The notes under the pieces were generated by a model. That model saw only the letters and a program-made list of their open reading frames with translations, did no database searches and had not been told where the DNA came from. Of a DNA stretch of 50,151 nucleotides, positions 32,840-42,300 are shown one piece after another. This DNA comes from an uncultured Paraprevotella sp. (GTDB lineage Bacteria; Bacteroidota; Bacteroidia; Bacteroidales; Bacteroidaceae), in the NCBI GenBank assembly GCA_947177395.1, contig CAMWUI010000021.1, forward strand, positions 1 to 50,151, read 5' to 3'. Position 1 is the stretch's first letter, and every line of letters starts with the position of its first letter. The position numbers and the translations under genes were made by a program.

Positions 32840-34990
32840 TTAGAAGAACAGATAACGGTTGTCTACGAGATTTGCTTTCATGCGCAACTCCATGATGAAG
32901 TTTCTTGCAGCATTCAATTGTTGGCTACTCAGTTGTTCCTCTTCTTTCTTGCTGTCAAACGTCTCATTGTTCTTCTCTTTGTTCAGAACCTGGAATGCAT
33001 ATACACCGCTGTTGCCTTTCACGGCTGTCTTGTAGGTTCCTTTGGCACTGTTGCTCACAGCACCGCTGAGAACAGGTTCGCTGGCACCGATGGAACGGAT
33101 GAACGCCGGAGAGTTGAACGTGATGTGTTTGATTGTATCTGACTTGGCACCCTTGATGTTACTTGCTTCCGCTATGGACTTGGCAGCCTCCAGTTCCTTT
33201 TTCAGGATATCGGCTTTCTTGTCTTTAATAACTTCGGAAGTAAGGAACTCTTTGACGTCCTCTACCGTCAGATAACCTTTTTCATGGATACCCGTAAGGA
33301 TGACTACCAACATGCAATCATTGTTGCCGCATTCGTACAAAGGCGATACGGCGCCTTTCTTGGTGTCGTCATTGAAAATCCAGCGCAACGCTTCGGTCGT
33401 ATTACGTTGGTTGGCCACGTAATGCTCTGTGTTCTGCATGCCTTTGTAATCCATCAGACGATAGCCGTTTTTCTGTGCATTGGCTTCGATTTCCTCCAAA
33501 GTCGGATTGGATGCCAAGAAATGGCTGAAATCATTGTATGCTTTTGTATAGGTGTCTTTGCTAAAGTCGATTTCGCGTTTGATGACGGCGGCAGTGTATT
33601 TGTCTACCATAGCCCGGCGGTCGGTAACCTGAAGAATTACATTGATACCTCCGATTGGCAAGTTTACTAATTGGTTTGCGGGTGTTTCCGTCAGTGTCTT
33701 GATATATTTAAGGTTGTTGGCATCCAATTGCGCACCGTCGTATTGTGCGGAGGTAAGCCATACTTTTCCGCCTGTCTGGCCGTATTTCTTGGCGATTTCT
33801 TCGAAATCAGCACCGGCATTGAGAGCGGTCATGATACTATCGCTGGTTTTCTTGACCGTGGCTTCGTCCTGTGCTGCCACCTGAATCTGACGGTACTCAA
33901 TAGAGTCCGGCATGGAGACTTTGGCAATGAGCCGTACGATATTCAGTGTATTGTCGGCCATATTGTATACAGGACCGTTCTGTGTGCCTACGCTCATGGA
34001 GTCAAGTTGTGCGGCGATGTCGCGCGGATAAATCTCTTTCTTTACAGGAAGACTGAAATAGGCTACGGAAGAACCGCTTTCACGGACAACCTTGGCGGGT
34101 TCCTGGCCTTCGGCAAGCATCTGGCTGTATTCGGCCATTTCCTTGTCCAGTTCGGCGCGGTCGGCCTGGCTGGCGCTTACCTGCACCGTGATATACTTGA
34201 TGTCGCGGCTCTCGTTCGTCTGAATGAAAGCTTCCTTATATTCCTTATATTTGGCTTTCAAATCGGCATCGCTCACCTGTATTGTGCTGTCGGGTACGGT
34301 AGTGTACGGAACAGCGGCCAGCAAGATGTCGCTTTCGTTGATACGGCCTTCGTAGTTGTCCTTTGCGCAAACGGGATTGCTGATGAACGAATTCTGGAGC
34401 AACGCCGTGTATTTGTTCTGAAGAGCTTCTTGGCGGAGAGACTTTTCAAGGAACATCCACAGGTTGTAGATGTTTGTATAGTATTCTCTGATTTCAGGAG
34501 TCATGTTGTCCGGACTGTTCTTCATGTCTTCATAGTTACTCAGGAAGTTTTTCAGTTCGGTTGCGTCAAAACGTCCGGTCTGCGGGTTACGGAAAGGCGA
34601 ACTGTTCAGCAGAGGACTGTTTCCTTCGTTTATGATAGACTGGATTTCAGCGTCGGTTACGGTAAGTCCCAGTTCTTCGGCTTCATGTTCTATCAGTTTG
34701 TAATTGATAAAGTTATTCCAAACCTGATCACGTAGTTGTGTCATTTGCATGTCATCGAATGAAGTCTGACCACTGGTCGCTTTCAGTATATTTGCAAACT
34801 CTTCGACCATGTCCTGAAACTCTTGTGCTGTGATGTTCTCGCCGTTGACCTGACCGATGTTCAGTCTGCGCTCGTTCCTTGTAGACTGAATGGAACTGAA
34901 CAATCCTTCGGCGATGAATGCAAGGAGTGCAAGACCGATGATTGTAGCCAACAACTTACTTTTGTTGCGGATTTTTAGTAATGCTGCCAT
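32840..34990 (-). CDS. ppiD: Periplasmic peptidyl-prolyl isomerase / chaperone (PpiD/SurA-like)
   Basis: 716 residues. One N-terminal membrane helix (LLATIIGLALLAFIAEGLF) anchors it. A SurA-like chaperone domain follows, typified by VNGENITAQEFQ and LRDQVWNNFINYKLIEHEAEELG. The middle (about 330-480) has a parvulin-like region (SIEYRQIQVAAQDEAT, GADFEEIAKKYGQTGGK), then a long C-terminal chaperone tail. It should help outer-membrane proteins fold after leaving Sec. It is the last gene of the coaX - barrel - lptC - CorC-like - ppiD series, 102 bases after the CorC-like gene, and ends at a strong terminator. Confidence 0.88.
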   Translation of the reverse strand: MAALLKIRNKSKLLATIIGLALLAFIAEGLFSSIQSTRNERRLNIGQVNGENITAQEFQDMVEEFANILKATSGQTSFDDMQMTQLRDQVWNNFINYKLIEHEAEELGLTVTDAEIQSIINEGNSPLLNSSPFRNPQTGRFDATELKNFLSNYEDMKNSPDNMTPEIREYYTNIYNLWMFLEKSLRQEALQNKYTALLQNSFISNPVCAKDNYEGRINESDILLAAVPYTTVPDSTIQVSDADLKAKYKEYKEAFIQTNESRDIKYITVQVSASQADRAELDKEMAEYSQMLAEGQEPAKVVRESGSSVAYFSLPVKKEIYPRDIAAQLDSMSVGTQNGPVYNMADNTLNIVRLIAKVSMPDSIEYRQIQVAAQDEATVKKTSDSIMTALNAGADFEEIAKKYGQTGGKVWLTSAQYDGAQLDANNLKYIKTLTETPANQLVNLPIGGINVILQVTDRRAMVDKYTAAVIKREIDFSKDTYTKAYNDFSHFLASNPTLEEIEANAQKNGYRLMDYKGMQNTEHYVANQRNTTEALRWIFNDDTKKGAVSPLYECGNNDCMLVVILTGIHEKGYLTVEDVKEFLTSEVIKDKKADILKKELEAAKSIAEASNIKGAKSDTIKHITFNSPAFIRSIGASEPVLSGAVSNSAKGTYKTAVKGNSGVYAFQVLNKEKNNETFDSKKEEEQLSSQQLNAARNFIMELRMKANLVDNRYLFF

Positions 34991-35092
34991 ATTATTAATT
35001 TTGTTTTTTGATTATTCTGGTTAATATTGAAAATTGCGCACGAAGATACAAAAAAGCTTGCATATAAAGATGGTTTTCCTGGAAAAATTAAG

Positions 35093-36358
35093 TTATTCGG
35101 ATATTTTCAAACGTACAAGTTCTATTTTGGTTGTCGTGTTTTTGATAATCTTGAATTCGAACGGGCCGAATTTGACTATTTCGTTCAGTTTCGGGAAACT
35201 CTGATACTGGTGCAGGATAAGTCCGCCCACAGTCAGGTAGTCGTCCGACTCCGGTAGCTGTATGTTTAGAATCTCGTTGGCCTTTTCTATTTCCAACCGG
35301 GCGGACAGGATGTATTCGTTTTCTCCTATAGTCTTGGCCACGTAGTTGTTATTGTCATGTTCATCTTCGATGTCGCCGAAGATTTCCTCCACCAGATCCT
35401 CCATGGTGACGATGCCCGATGTACCGCCGAATTCGTCCACGACCACAGCCAGCGATTTTTTTTGCTGCATGAAGGTCTGTAGCATTTTGTGGGCCGGCAT
35501 TGTTTCCGGTACGATGGGAACTTCCCGGATTTGTTTGGTCCAGTCCTGAGGATGGCGGAACATTTCGGAAGAGTGGATGAATCCGACAATGTTGTCAATG
35601 TCTCCTTCGTAGACAACGATTTTGGAATTTCCGCTTTCTATAAAATGGTTTCTGAGCATTTCGACGGGCGAATCGATGTCTATGGCTTCGATTTCCGTAC
35701 GGGGTACGATGCAGTCGCGTACTTTGATGTTTGAAAAGTCCAGTGCGTTTCTGAATATCTTCACTTCGTCGGTGATAGCTTCCTCACTGCGTACGTTTTT
35801 GATGCTCGACTGGATGAAATAGTCCAGATCCACTTTTGTGAAAGCCTGGTCGCTGGCCTGTTTTGTCACTTTCAGTCCGAGAAGACGGAGCATGACTTTG
35901 GACAATCCGCTTGTGAATTTTGATACTGGATAGAGCAGTATGTAGAACAGCATGGCGGGTATGGCAAAGACGTTCATCATGCGGTTCGGATTTATTTTGA
36001 ACAAGGTTTTCGGAAGAAATTCTCCGGTAATCAGGACGATGAACGTAGAAATAACTGTCTGGAAAGTCAGCATGATTCCCTCGTTGTCCGTCAGGTGTAT
36101 AGGTGTCAGGATGAATCTGTTGATGACCTGTGCCATCAGGATGCCGTAGATAACCAGGGCTATGTTGTTGCCTACCAGTAGGGTGGATATGAAATTATTG
36201 GGATGGCTGTAGAAAACACTTACGATTTTTGTAGTGAGACTTTGGGAAGAACGGTCTACCTCGAATTTGAGTTTGTTGGAGGATACGAATGCAATTTCCA
36301 TACCGGAGAAGAATGCAGACAACAATAATATAAATACAATCTGTATGATGCTGGTCAT
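35093..36358 (-). CDS. CorC/hemolysin-family membrane protein with CBS domains
   Basis: 421 residues. A CNNM transmembrane domain of three to four helices comes first (IIQIVFILLLSAFFSGMEIAF, FISTLLVGNNIALVIYGI). The CBS pair follows (VRDCIVPRTEIEAIDI, and SLAVVVDEFGGTSGIVTME), then the CorC/HlyC transporter-associated domain (YILSARLEIEKANEIL to the C-terminus). Relatives act in Mg2+/Co2+ homeostasis; in Bacteroidota the gliding protein GldE belongs to the same family. The position between lptC and ppiD suggests an envelope-related function, but no specific role can be claimed. Confidence 0.87.
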   Translation of the reverse strand: MTSIIQIVFILLLSAFFSGMEIAFVSSNKLKFEVDRSSQSLTTKIVSVFYSHPNNFISTLLVGNNIALVIYGILMAQVINRFILTPIHLTDNEGIMLTFQTVISTFIVLITGEFLPKTLFKINPNRMMNVFAIPAMLFYILLYPVSKFTSGLSKVMLRLLGLKVTKQASDQAFTKVDLDYFIQSSIKNVRSEEAITDEVKIFRNALDFSNIKVRDCIVPRTEIEAIDIDSPVEMLRNHFIESGNSKIVVYEGDIDNIVGFIHSSEMFRHPQDWTKQIREVPIVPETMPAHKMLQTFMQQKKSLAVVVDEFGGTSGIVTMEDLVEEIFGDIEDEHDNNNYVAKTIGENEYILSARLEIEKANEILNIQLPESDDYLTVGGLILHQYQSFPKLNEIVKFGPFEFKIIKNTTTKIELVRLKISE

Positions 36359-36387
36359 AGAAAATTATTGTATGAATAGTGTTTTTA

Positions 36388-37014
36388 TTATGGTTTGGCC
36401 GGGGCTGTCCGGACAGAGTCAGCCGGATTTTCCGAATCGTTGAAGGGCATGAAACCCTGTGCATTGTTGAACGTGTACCGCGTCATCTGCTCGTTGGACG
36501 TAAAATTGTAGGCTTTCAGTTCCTTGTCGGGCATGACGATATCGACAAACTGGTGGGAATAGATTTCGTGGTCGTTCATGTCCCAAAACAGTTCTTCCGT
36601 GCGGAAGATGGTGCCTTGCAGGTTGCGCACGAGCACCCGTCCCCGTAATTCCCACAGTCGCTGGTTGTAGCAATAGGCTGTGTCAGACTGTACGAACCAG
36701 TCCGTATGAAATGTCGTATCGAATTTCTCCAGAAGTATTCCTTTAATGAACACCCACTTTGGGGGCTGGGTGGCATTGTAGATGTCCCATTCCTCGGCCA
36801 CCACTTTATAGCGGATGACACCGGAGTCGGATATCAGGTTGGATATTCCCCTTGCGTGCATGAAAGGGAGTGAGTCGTTTTCGTTTACGGCAGGTGCGAT
36901 ATGCTCTTTCTCTCCTCCGCAGGCTGCGACCGAAAGAAGCATGACAGCTGTCCATGAAAAAACAGCCAGGCGTAACGGATGAATCTTTCTGAGAACGTTT
37001 CGCATTTCCGGCAT
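36388..37014 (-). CDS. lptC: LPS export periplasmic protein LptC
   Basis: 208 residues from ATG at 37014, which overlaps the stop of the upstream barrel gene as TGATG; a longer frame inside that gene is a shadow. The N-terminus is a lipoprotein-type signal (LAVFSWTAVMLLSVAACGG) with the lipobox Cys in VAAC. The rest is the LptC/OstA-like beta-jellyroll domain: ISNLISDSGVIRYKV, QPPKWVFIKGI, LWELRGRVLVRN and ELFWDMNDHEIYSHQFVDI. It would take LPS from LptBFG and hand it to the LptA bridge. Operon position with coaX and ppiD is the usual Bacteroidota arrangement. Confidence 0.9.
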   Translation of the reverse strand: MPEMRNVLRKIHPLRLAVFSWTAVMLLSVAACGGEKEHIAPAVNENDSLPFMHARGISNLISDSGVIRYKVVAEEWDIYNATQPPKWVFIKGILLEKFDTTFHTDWFVQSDTAYCYNQRLWELRGRVLVRNLQGTIFRTEELFWDMNDHEIYSHQFVDIVMPDKELKAYNFTSNEQMTRYTFNNAQGFMPFNDSENPADSVRTAPAKP

Positions 37015-38303
37015 CAGTTGATCTTCCATTTCATGAACCAGCGCTCGTTGAAAGTGAGACCGATGTTGATTTTGAAATAGTCTTCCGTAATCATCAGGCT
37101 GTTGGACGGGGCGATGCGCGACCATTGCACACCGACATTGATTAATGAGCGGCTGTTAATCTTGTTGGAGATAGGAAGTCCTATGCCGGCCGTGATTCCG
37201 TATTCACGGGGGCCGTCCGCTCCGTTGATTTTGACATACGGTGTAGAGAAAGAGGCTCCCATCCGATAGCGGATGCGTTGTCCGTATTTTCGGTTGGTCG
37301 GGTCCGGAACGTATTCAGCGCCGATGATGGCTTTGGTGCGGTTCAGATAGGCTCCTTCCTTTGAAACGAATGCGGAAGAGTTGTTCCCTGCCGTTTCGGG
37401 AATGTAGGGAGACTTGCACTTGCTCCAGCGTTCGTGCAGAACGTCTGCGCCGACTGTCCAGCGGTCCTTGTGGTTCCATGCCGCTCCGACACTGATTGTA
37501 TAAGGCAGTTCGAATGCTTTCGTCGCGCTTTGTGTAATGGTGTCGCTGTTACTGGTAAAACTGTGGTTGTAGGCCGTGCTGTTGATGACATGCCCTATGC
37601 CGACGGTTGCTCCTACGGTCAGTGTGTTCCGTTTGTCCAAAGCAATCCGGTATTGCGCTCCTATGTCTAATTTGTAACTATAGAGGTCTGCCTCGTAAAG
37701 GCGGTTCAGTCCGTTTCCTCCGTTGGACAACGTCTGGACAATGCTGTGGTTATATTCCCCCCAGAGGTAGCCGGCGTTTGCTCCGATGGAGAAGTTCCGG
37801 AACGGGCTCCAGCCGATGCCGATGTAGGCTTCATGCAGTCCTCCGTTTCCTGTGTGGACAAACGTGGCCGTCGTTTCATCGTTCGTGCTATATCGTGTGA
37901 AATTATATCCGATGGTCGTGTACGGCATGAAGCCGAATGACAAGCCCAGTCCTTTGTTTATCCGGAACCCGGCGTTGATGTATTCCAGCGATGTGTTGTA
38001 CACGTTCATGGTGGTGGCTCCTTGTTTGAAGCGTCCGCCTTGCAGGGCCATGCCGACGTCAAAGATAAACGACAGTGAATCGATGGCGGCGTAGGATGCC
38101 GGATTTTGCATGTTGATTACGTTTCCTTTTCGTATGCCCTGCGACAATCCGCTCATGCTGCGGTTGAATCCTTGGGACTGCTCGTTCAGTGTTCCCAACC
38201 CGAAACGGGAATATGAAGAGTTGGACCCGTTGGTCTGTGCGTATGAAAGTCCTGACGTCGTGAACAGGAGCAGGCTGCAGATTAGTTGCTTATAACTTGT
38301 CAT
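37014..38303 (-). CDS. Outer-membrane beta-barrel protein (FadL/OmpP1-like)
   Basis: 429 residues with a signal peptide (MTSYKQLICSLLLFTTSGLS, cleaved near YA-Q). After SRFGLGTLNEQ and a hydrophobic plug-like stretch (NVINMQNPASYAAIDSLSF) it is made of alternating beta strands rich in Gly and aromatic residues (FRINKGLGLSFGFMPYTTIG, IGIGWSPFRNFSIGANAGYL), ending at a final strand with FNERWFMKWKIN. The NPASYA opening is typical of a Bacteroidota group annotated as FadL/OmpP1-like outer-membrane proteins. It starts 14 bases inside coaX and ends on the lptC start, so expression is coupled to both. It may help with LPS or lipid handling, but the function is unknown. Confidence 0.75.
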   Translation of the reverse strand: MTSYKQLICSLLLFTTSGLSYAQTNGSNSSYSRFGLGTLNEQSQGFNRSMSGLSQGIRKGNVINMQNPASYAAIDSLSFIFDVGMALQGGRFKQGATTMNVYNTSLEYINAGFRINKGLGLSFGFMPYTTIGYNFTRYSTNDETTATFVHTGNGGLHEAYIGIGWSPFRNFSIGANAGYLWGEYNHSIVQTLSNGGNGLNRLYEADLYSYKLDIGAQYRIALDKRNTLTVGATVGIGHVINSTAYNHSFTSNSDTITQSATKAFELPYTISVGAAWNHKDRWTVGADVLHERWSKCKSPYIPETAGNNSSAFVSKEGAYLNRTKAIIGAEYVPDPTNRKYGQRIRYRMGASFSTPYVKINGADGPREYGITAGIGLPISNKINSRSLINVGVQWSRIAPSNSLMITEDYFKINIGLTFNERWFMKWKIN

Positions 38304-39021
38304 TATTGAACGTTAATATACAGTTAAGGCCCTTTGGGACAATAAAATTGTCTACAAAGATGAGACTTTTTATCGTGGAATCAAAATTTATATTGTCTCC
38401 GCCTGTTAAAAAAATCAAAAGCTGTGGGTATTTTTCTTTGAAATGCCTGATATAACCCTCTATCTCGTATCTCATACCCTCTATGACACCGGCCCGGATA
38501 GCCGATTCCGTATCGAATCCGAGCATAGGAACCTCGCCTTCCGCCTCTACCAGCGGCAGTCTTGCCGTGTATGTATGCAGGGATTTCAGCCGCATGTGCA
38601 TGCCGGGGGCGATGTTGCCTCCCAAATAGTTGCCCTGTGCGTCAATGAAATCGTATGTGATGCATGTGCCGGCATCGATGATCAGTATGTCGTGTCCGGG
38701 TTGCTGGCTGTAGGCGCCTACGGCGGCAGCCAGCCGGTCGGCTCCCAGCCTTTCCGGACTTGCATAGCGGTTCCGGATAGGGACGGGGGTCTGCCAGTCC
38801 AGATAGAGCATGGGAAATGTAATATGTTTCAGCCGTTCTTCGGCTTCGGGAGTGATGTCGATGACTGTTCCCAGGATGCCATGCCGGAACGCATGTTTTT
38901 GAAGGAATTCGGGAAGGGCTTCCAACGTGGTATTGGAAGTGTGTACTTCCTCGATGGGTTCCGGGCCTTCAAAAGCAACCAGCTTGGCTCGTGTGTTTCC
39001 AATGTCGATGACTAAATTCAC
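38290..39021 (-). CDS. coaX: Type III pantothenate kinase
   Basis: 243 residues from GTG at 39021, giving the canonical start V/M-NLVIDIGNTRAKL. A longer frame would include the promoter box at 39041-39048 and 11 unlikely residues. ATP/phosphate motif IDIGNTRAK, GADRLAAAVGAY (substrate Asp), IIDAGTCITYDFID and the LTGGD motif are all present. It phosphorylates pantothenate in CoA synthesis and is the first gene of the envelope operon ending with ppiD. Its stop overlaps the following barrel gene by 14 bases. Confidence 0.92.
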   Translation of the reverse strand: MNLVIDIGNTRAKLVAFEGPEPIEEVHTSNTTLEALPEFLQKHAFRHGILGTVIDITPEAEERLKHITFPMLYLDWQTPVPIRNRYASPERLGADRLAAAVGAYSQQPGHDILIIDAGTCITYDFIDAQGNYLGGNIAPGMHMRLKSLHTYTARLPLVEAEGEVPMLGFDTESAIRAGVIEGMRYEIEGYIRHFKEKYPQLLIFLTGGDNINFDSTIKSLIFVDNFIVPKGLNCILTFNNDKL

Positions 39022-39040
39022 TGATTCAGTTTTTGATGCG

Positions 39041-39048
39041 CAAAGGTA
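39041..39048 (-). promoter_or_regulatory. -7 box of the coaX operon
   Basis: CAAAGGTA reads TACCTTTG on the reverse strand, an exact -7 box 20 bases before the GTG start. The stretch 39055-39260 holds no gene. Confidence 0.5.
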
Positions 39049-39260
39049 CAACAAAAGGATGGAATAAACGAATGATTTTGAAAGAATGAATGCCGGAAGG
39101 CGACGTGTGGATGATGCAGATTCGAAGGATGAACGCGTGTCGTATTCTTTGTAATCAGTTACGGCTGTCCGTGTTGTAATTGTCAGGAAAATAGTGTATT
39201 GAACTTTTGATGCTATAAAGGATAGGAGGGTAAACGTGACTTTTTCTTGTTACACCGGCA

Positions 39261-39298
39261 TATAAATCGAGATTTATATTTAAATTTGTGCGCACAAA
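39261..39298 (+). promoter_or_regulatory. Two palindromes around the -7 box of the GH105 gene
   Basis: TATAAATC-GA-GATTTATA (39261-39278) is a perfect dyad, and TTTGTGCGCACAAA (39285-39298) is a perfect 14-bp palindrome. The -7 box TAAATTTG (39281-39288) lies between and partly inside them. No -33 TTTG is seen at the right distance. This looks like a regulated promoter with an operator at the start site. Confidence 0.55.
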
Positions 39299-39329
39299 CA
39301 TTCTGTAATTACCGACAATCTAATTTGAT

Positions 39330-42300
39330 ATGAATATGGAAAAACAAACTACCAAGATTCTCAGAATGATGACGGCGGCAGTCTTGCTGCTTGTGGGGAC
39401 GCAGGCAATTGCTGCCGCTGACATCGTATTCCGGCTGAAAAACACGTTGGGATTTTCCCGTACAGAAGAGGTCGTTGCGGTACAGGTTCCAGAAGGAACC
39501 GAACTCGGAGGTAAAATGTTGCTTGACGAGGCCGGCAACAATATTCCTTACGAGGCTCGCCCGGACGGCACTATTCTCTTTCGCGCCACGGTGGGTTATG
39601 CTTCCACGGCAACCTATACGTTGACCGACGGCGTTTCCGCTCCGCTGACAAAACTGACCTATGCGGCGCAGATGATGCCTTCGAGCCGTAACGACATCGC
39701 GTGGGAAAACGACTTGGCGGCTTACCGCATGTACAGTCATCGGTTGCAGGCGTCGGAGCCGAATACGGCCAATGGCGTGGACCTGTGGCAGAAGAAGCAG
39801 GCCGCGCCTATCATCGACAAGATGTATGCCATGTCCAATTACCATTCGGAGAATGAATACGGCGTGGACGCCTATTCCGTGAACGGTAAAACGCTTGGTG
39901 CCGGCGGAGTGTCGGCATACGCAGCCGGAAAACTTTGGCTGCACGATGCCTATGACGAATGCCATATACTGGAAAACGGTCCCCTGCGCTCGGAATTCGA
40001 ACTTATATATAATAAGGTAGAGGTGAACGGAAAATATTATACCAAGACGTTGCGTATCGAGACCACCGCAGGCCGTATACTGAACAAGGCGACCGTGCGT
40101 TATGACGGTCCGCAGCAGGACATGAAGATGGCTGTTTGCATCTACCAGCATACGAATATGGCCGGCGTGTCGCCCGAAGGGGTGGCTTTCACAGAAACAC
40201 CGGGACTGATCGGATGGGCGGAAAACAAGAGCGAAGGAACCATTACCTCCGCCGGTGCCCGCTTTTATTTGGGAGCTTGCATGCCCGGTGTGGAGACGAC
40301 AACCAGGGAGATAGACAACCATCTGAGTCTTGTGTGCGACTACGTGCCCGGTACCGATCTGGTCTATTATTTCGGCGGAGGCTGGAACATATTTCCCCGC
40401 GATACGTATGCATCTGATGATGACTGGTTCGATGCGCTGGACCGTTTCCGGCAGACTGTGGAGCATCCCCTGACGGAGACTTCCATGCAGACATTGCCTA
40501 ACAAGGATGACGTTATCGAAATCATTCACCGTGTGAACGGCCGTTGGCAGGAAACACACCCTACGCACGGGGATTTCTTCTGGAACCGTGCGGTTTATCA
40601 TGTGGGTAATATGGAAGCTTATGCACTCACCGGCGATGCCGCCTATCTTGACTATTCCACGGCCTGGGCGGAGCGGAACAACTGGTGTGGCGCTCCCGGA
40701 ACGGATAAGACAAAATGGAAATACACTTATGGCGAGGGTGGGGATTATGTCCTGTTTGGTGACTGTCAGATTTGTTTCCAGATTTATGCCGATCTGTATA
40801 CCCTTAATCCTTCGCAGGAGAAGATAGCTCGTGCGCTTGAGGTGATGGACTATGAAATTAATACGGCCAATGTGGACTATCTGTGGTGGGTGGACGGGCT
40901 CTTTATGGTGATGCCTGTCATGACGCGCATGTATAAGCTGACCGGTAACGAACTTTATCTGCAAAAAATGTACGAATACTGGAAATACGCCACTGAACTT
41001 ATGTATGACGAGGAGGAGAATCTCTATTACCGGGATGGCAAATACATTTATCCTGCCCACAAGACGAGTAACGGAAAGAAAGATTTCTGGGCGCGTGGCG
41101 ACGGATGGATATTCGCGGCTTTTGCCCGTGTGCTGGCCGACTTGCCCACCGATGATCCTCATCGTAACGAATATATCGATGTTTACCGTAAGATGGCCCG
41201 TTCTGTGGCTGCCGCACAGCAACCTGAAGGATATTGGACCCGAAGTCTAATAGATCCGGCCTATGCTCCCGGTTACGAGAGCAGTGGAACGTGTCTGTTC
41301 ACGTATGGTTATCTTTGGGGATTCAACAATGGCATCCTTTCGGAAAAGGAATATGGCGCTACGGTGGAGCGTGCCTGGAACTACCTGACCACGGTGGCCC
41401 TTCGGGAGGACGGTTCGGTCGGCTATATGCAACCCATCGGGGAGAGTGCCGATCCGAACCATACGGTGGCCGCCGGTTCCGTGACGGATTTCGGAACCGG
41501 AGCTTTCCTGCTTGCTGCCAGCGAGATGGCGCGTTTCGCTACGGGCGACATGTCTGTGCCCTCTTTGCGCATCTCGTCGGTAAAGTTGGTGGAATCGAAT
41601 CGGATACAGGTGACATTCAACGACGTGCCCGATCTGACGGAAGTGGGGAATCTTTCTCATTATACATTGAATGGCAAACCGCTTGAAGCGGCAGTCGAGA
41701 GCGATGGCGAGCGTACCGTTCTCATTACGTTTGCCCGGGCATTGGATTTCGGGCGCTATACGTTGGAAGTCGAGGGACTGAGAAGTCTGGCCGGAGGTGA
41801 GATGAAAGGCGTGCAGAGCCGCCTGCTTGTCCATACAGTGCCTCAGACTCTCTGTCCGGCGGGCATTAAGGTGACGGCCAGCGGCAACCAGTCGGGCAAT
41901 ACTCCCGCCAACACGATAGACAACAGTCTTTCCACTCGCTGGAGCCAAGCCGGTATCGGCCAGTGGATACGTTATGACTTGGGGGCAGAAAAGCAGGTCG
42001 AGGCTGTAGACCTCGCTTTCTATGCTGGATTGGAGCGTATATCTTATTTCGAGGTGCAGGTGTCTGCGGACGGGACAAGCTATACTACTGTTCTGTCGGA
42101 CTGCCGGACGAGCGGACAGACCAATGAGATGGAACGTTACGCATTCCCCGAACCGCGGCAGGCACGTTACGTGCGTATCGTATGCAACGGAAACTCTCAA
42201 GGGGGAGATAACTGGAACAGTATCACTGAAGCTCGAATCCGTGTGACGGAAACAACGCTGGATGAACTTGCTCTTTCCACGGAAGTATATACCGATTTCC

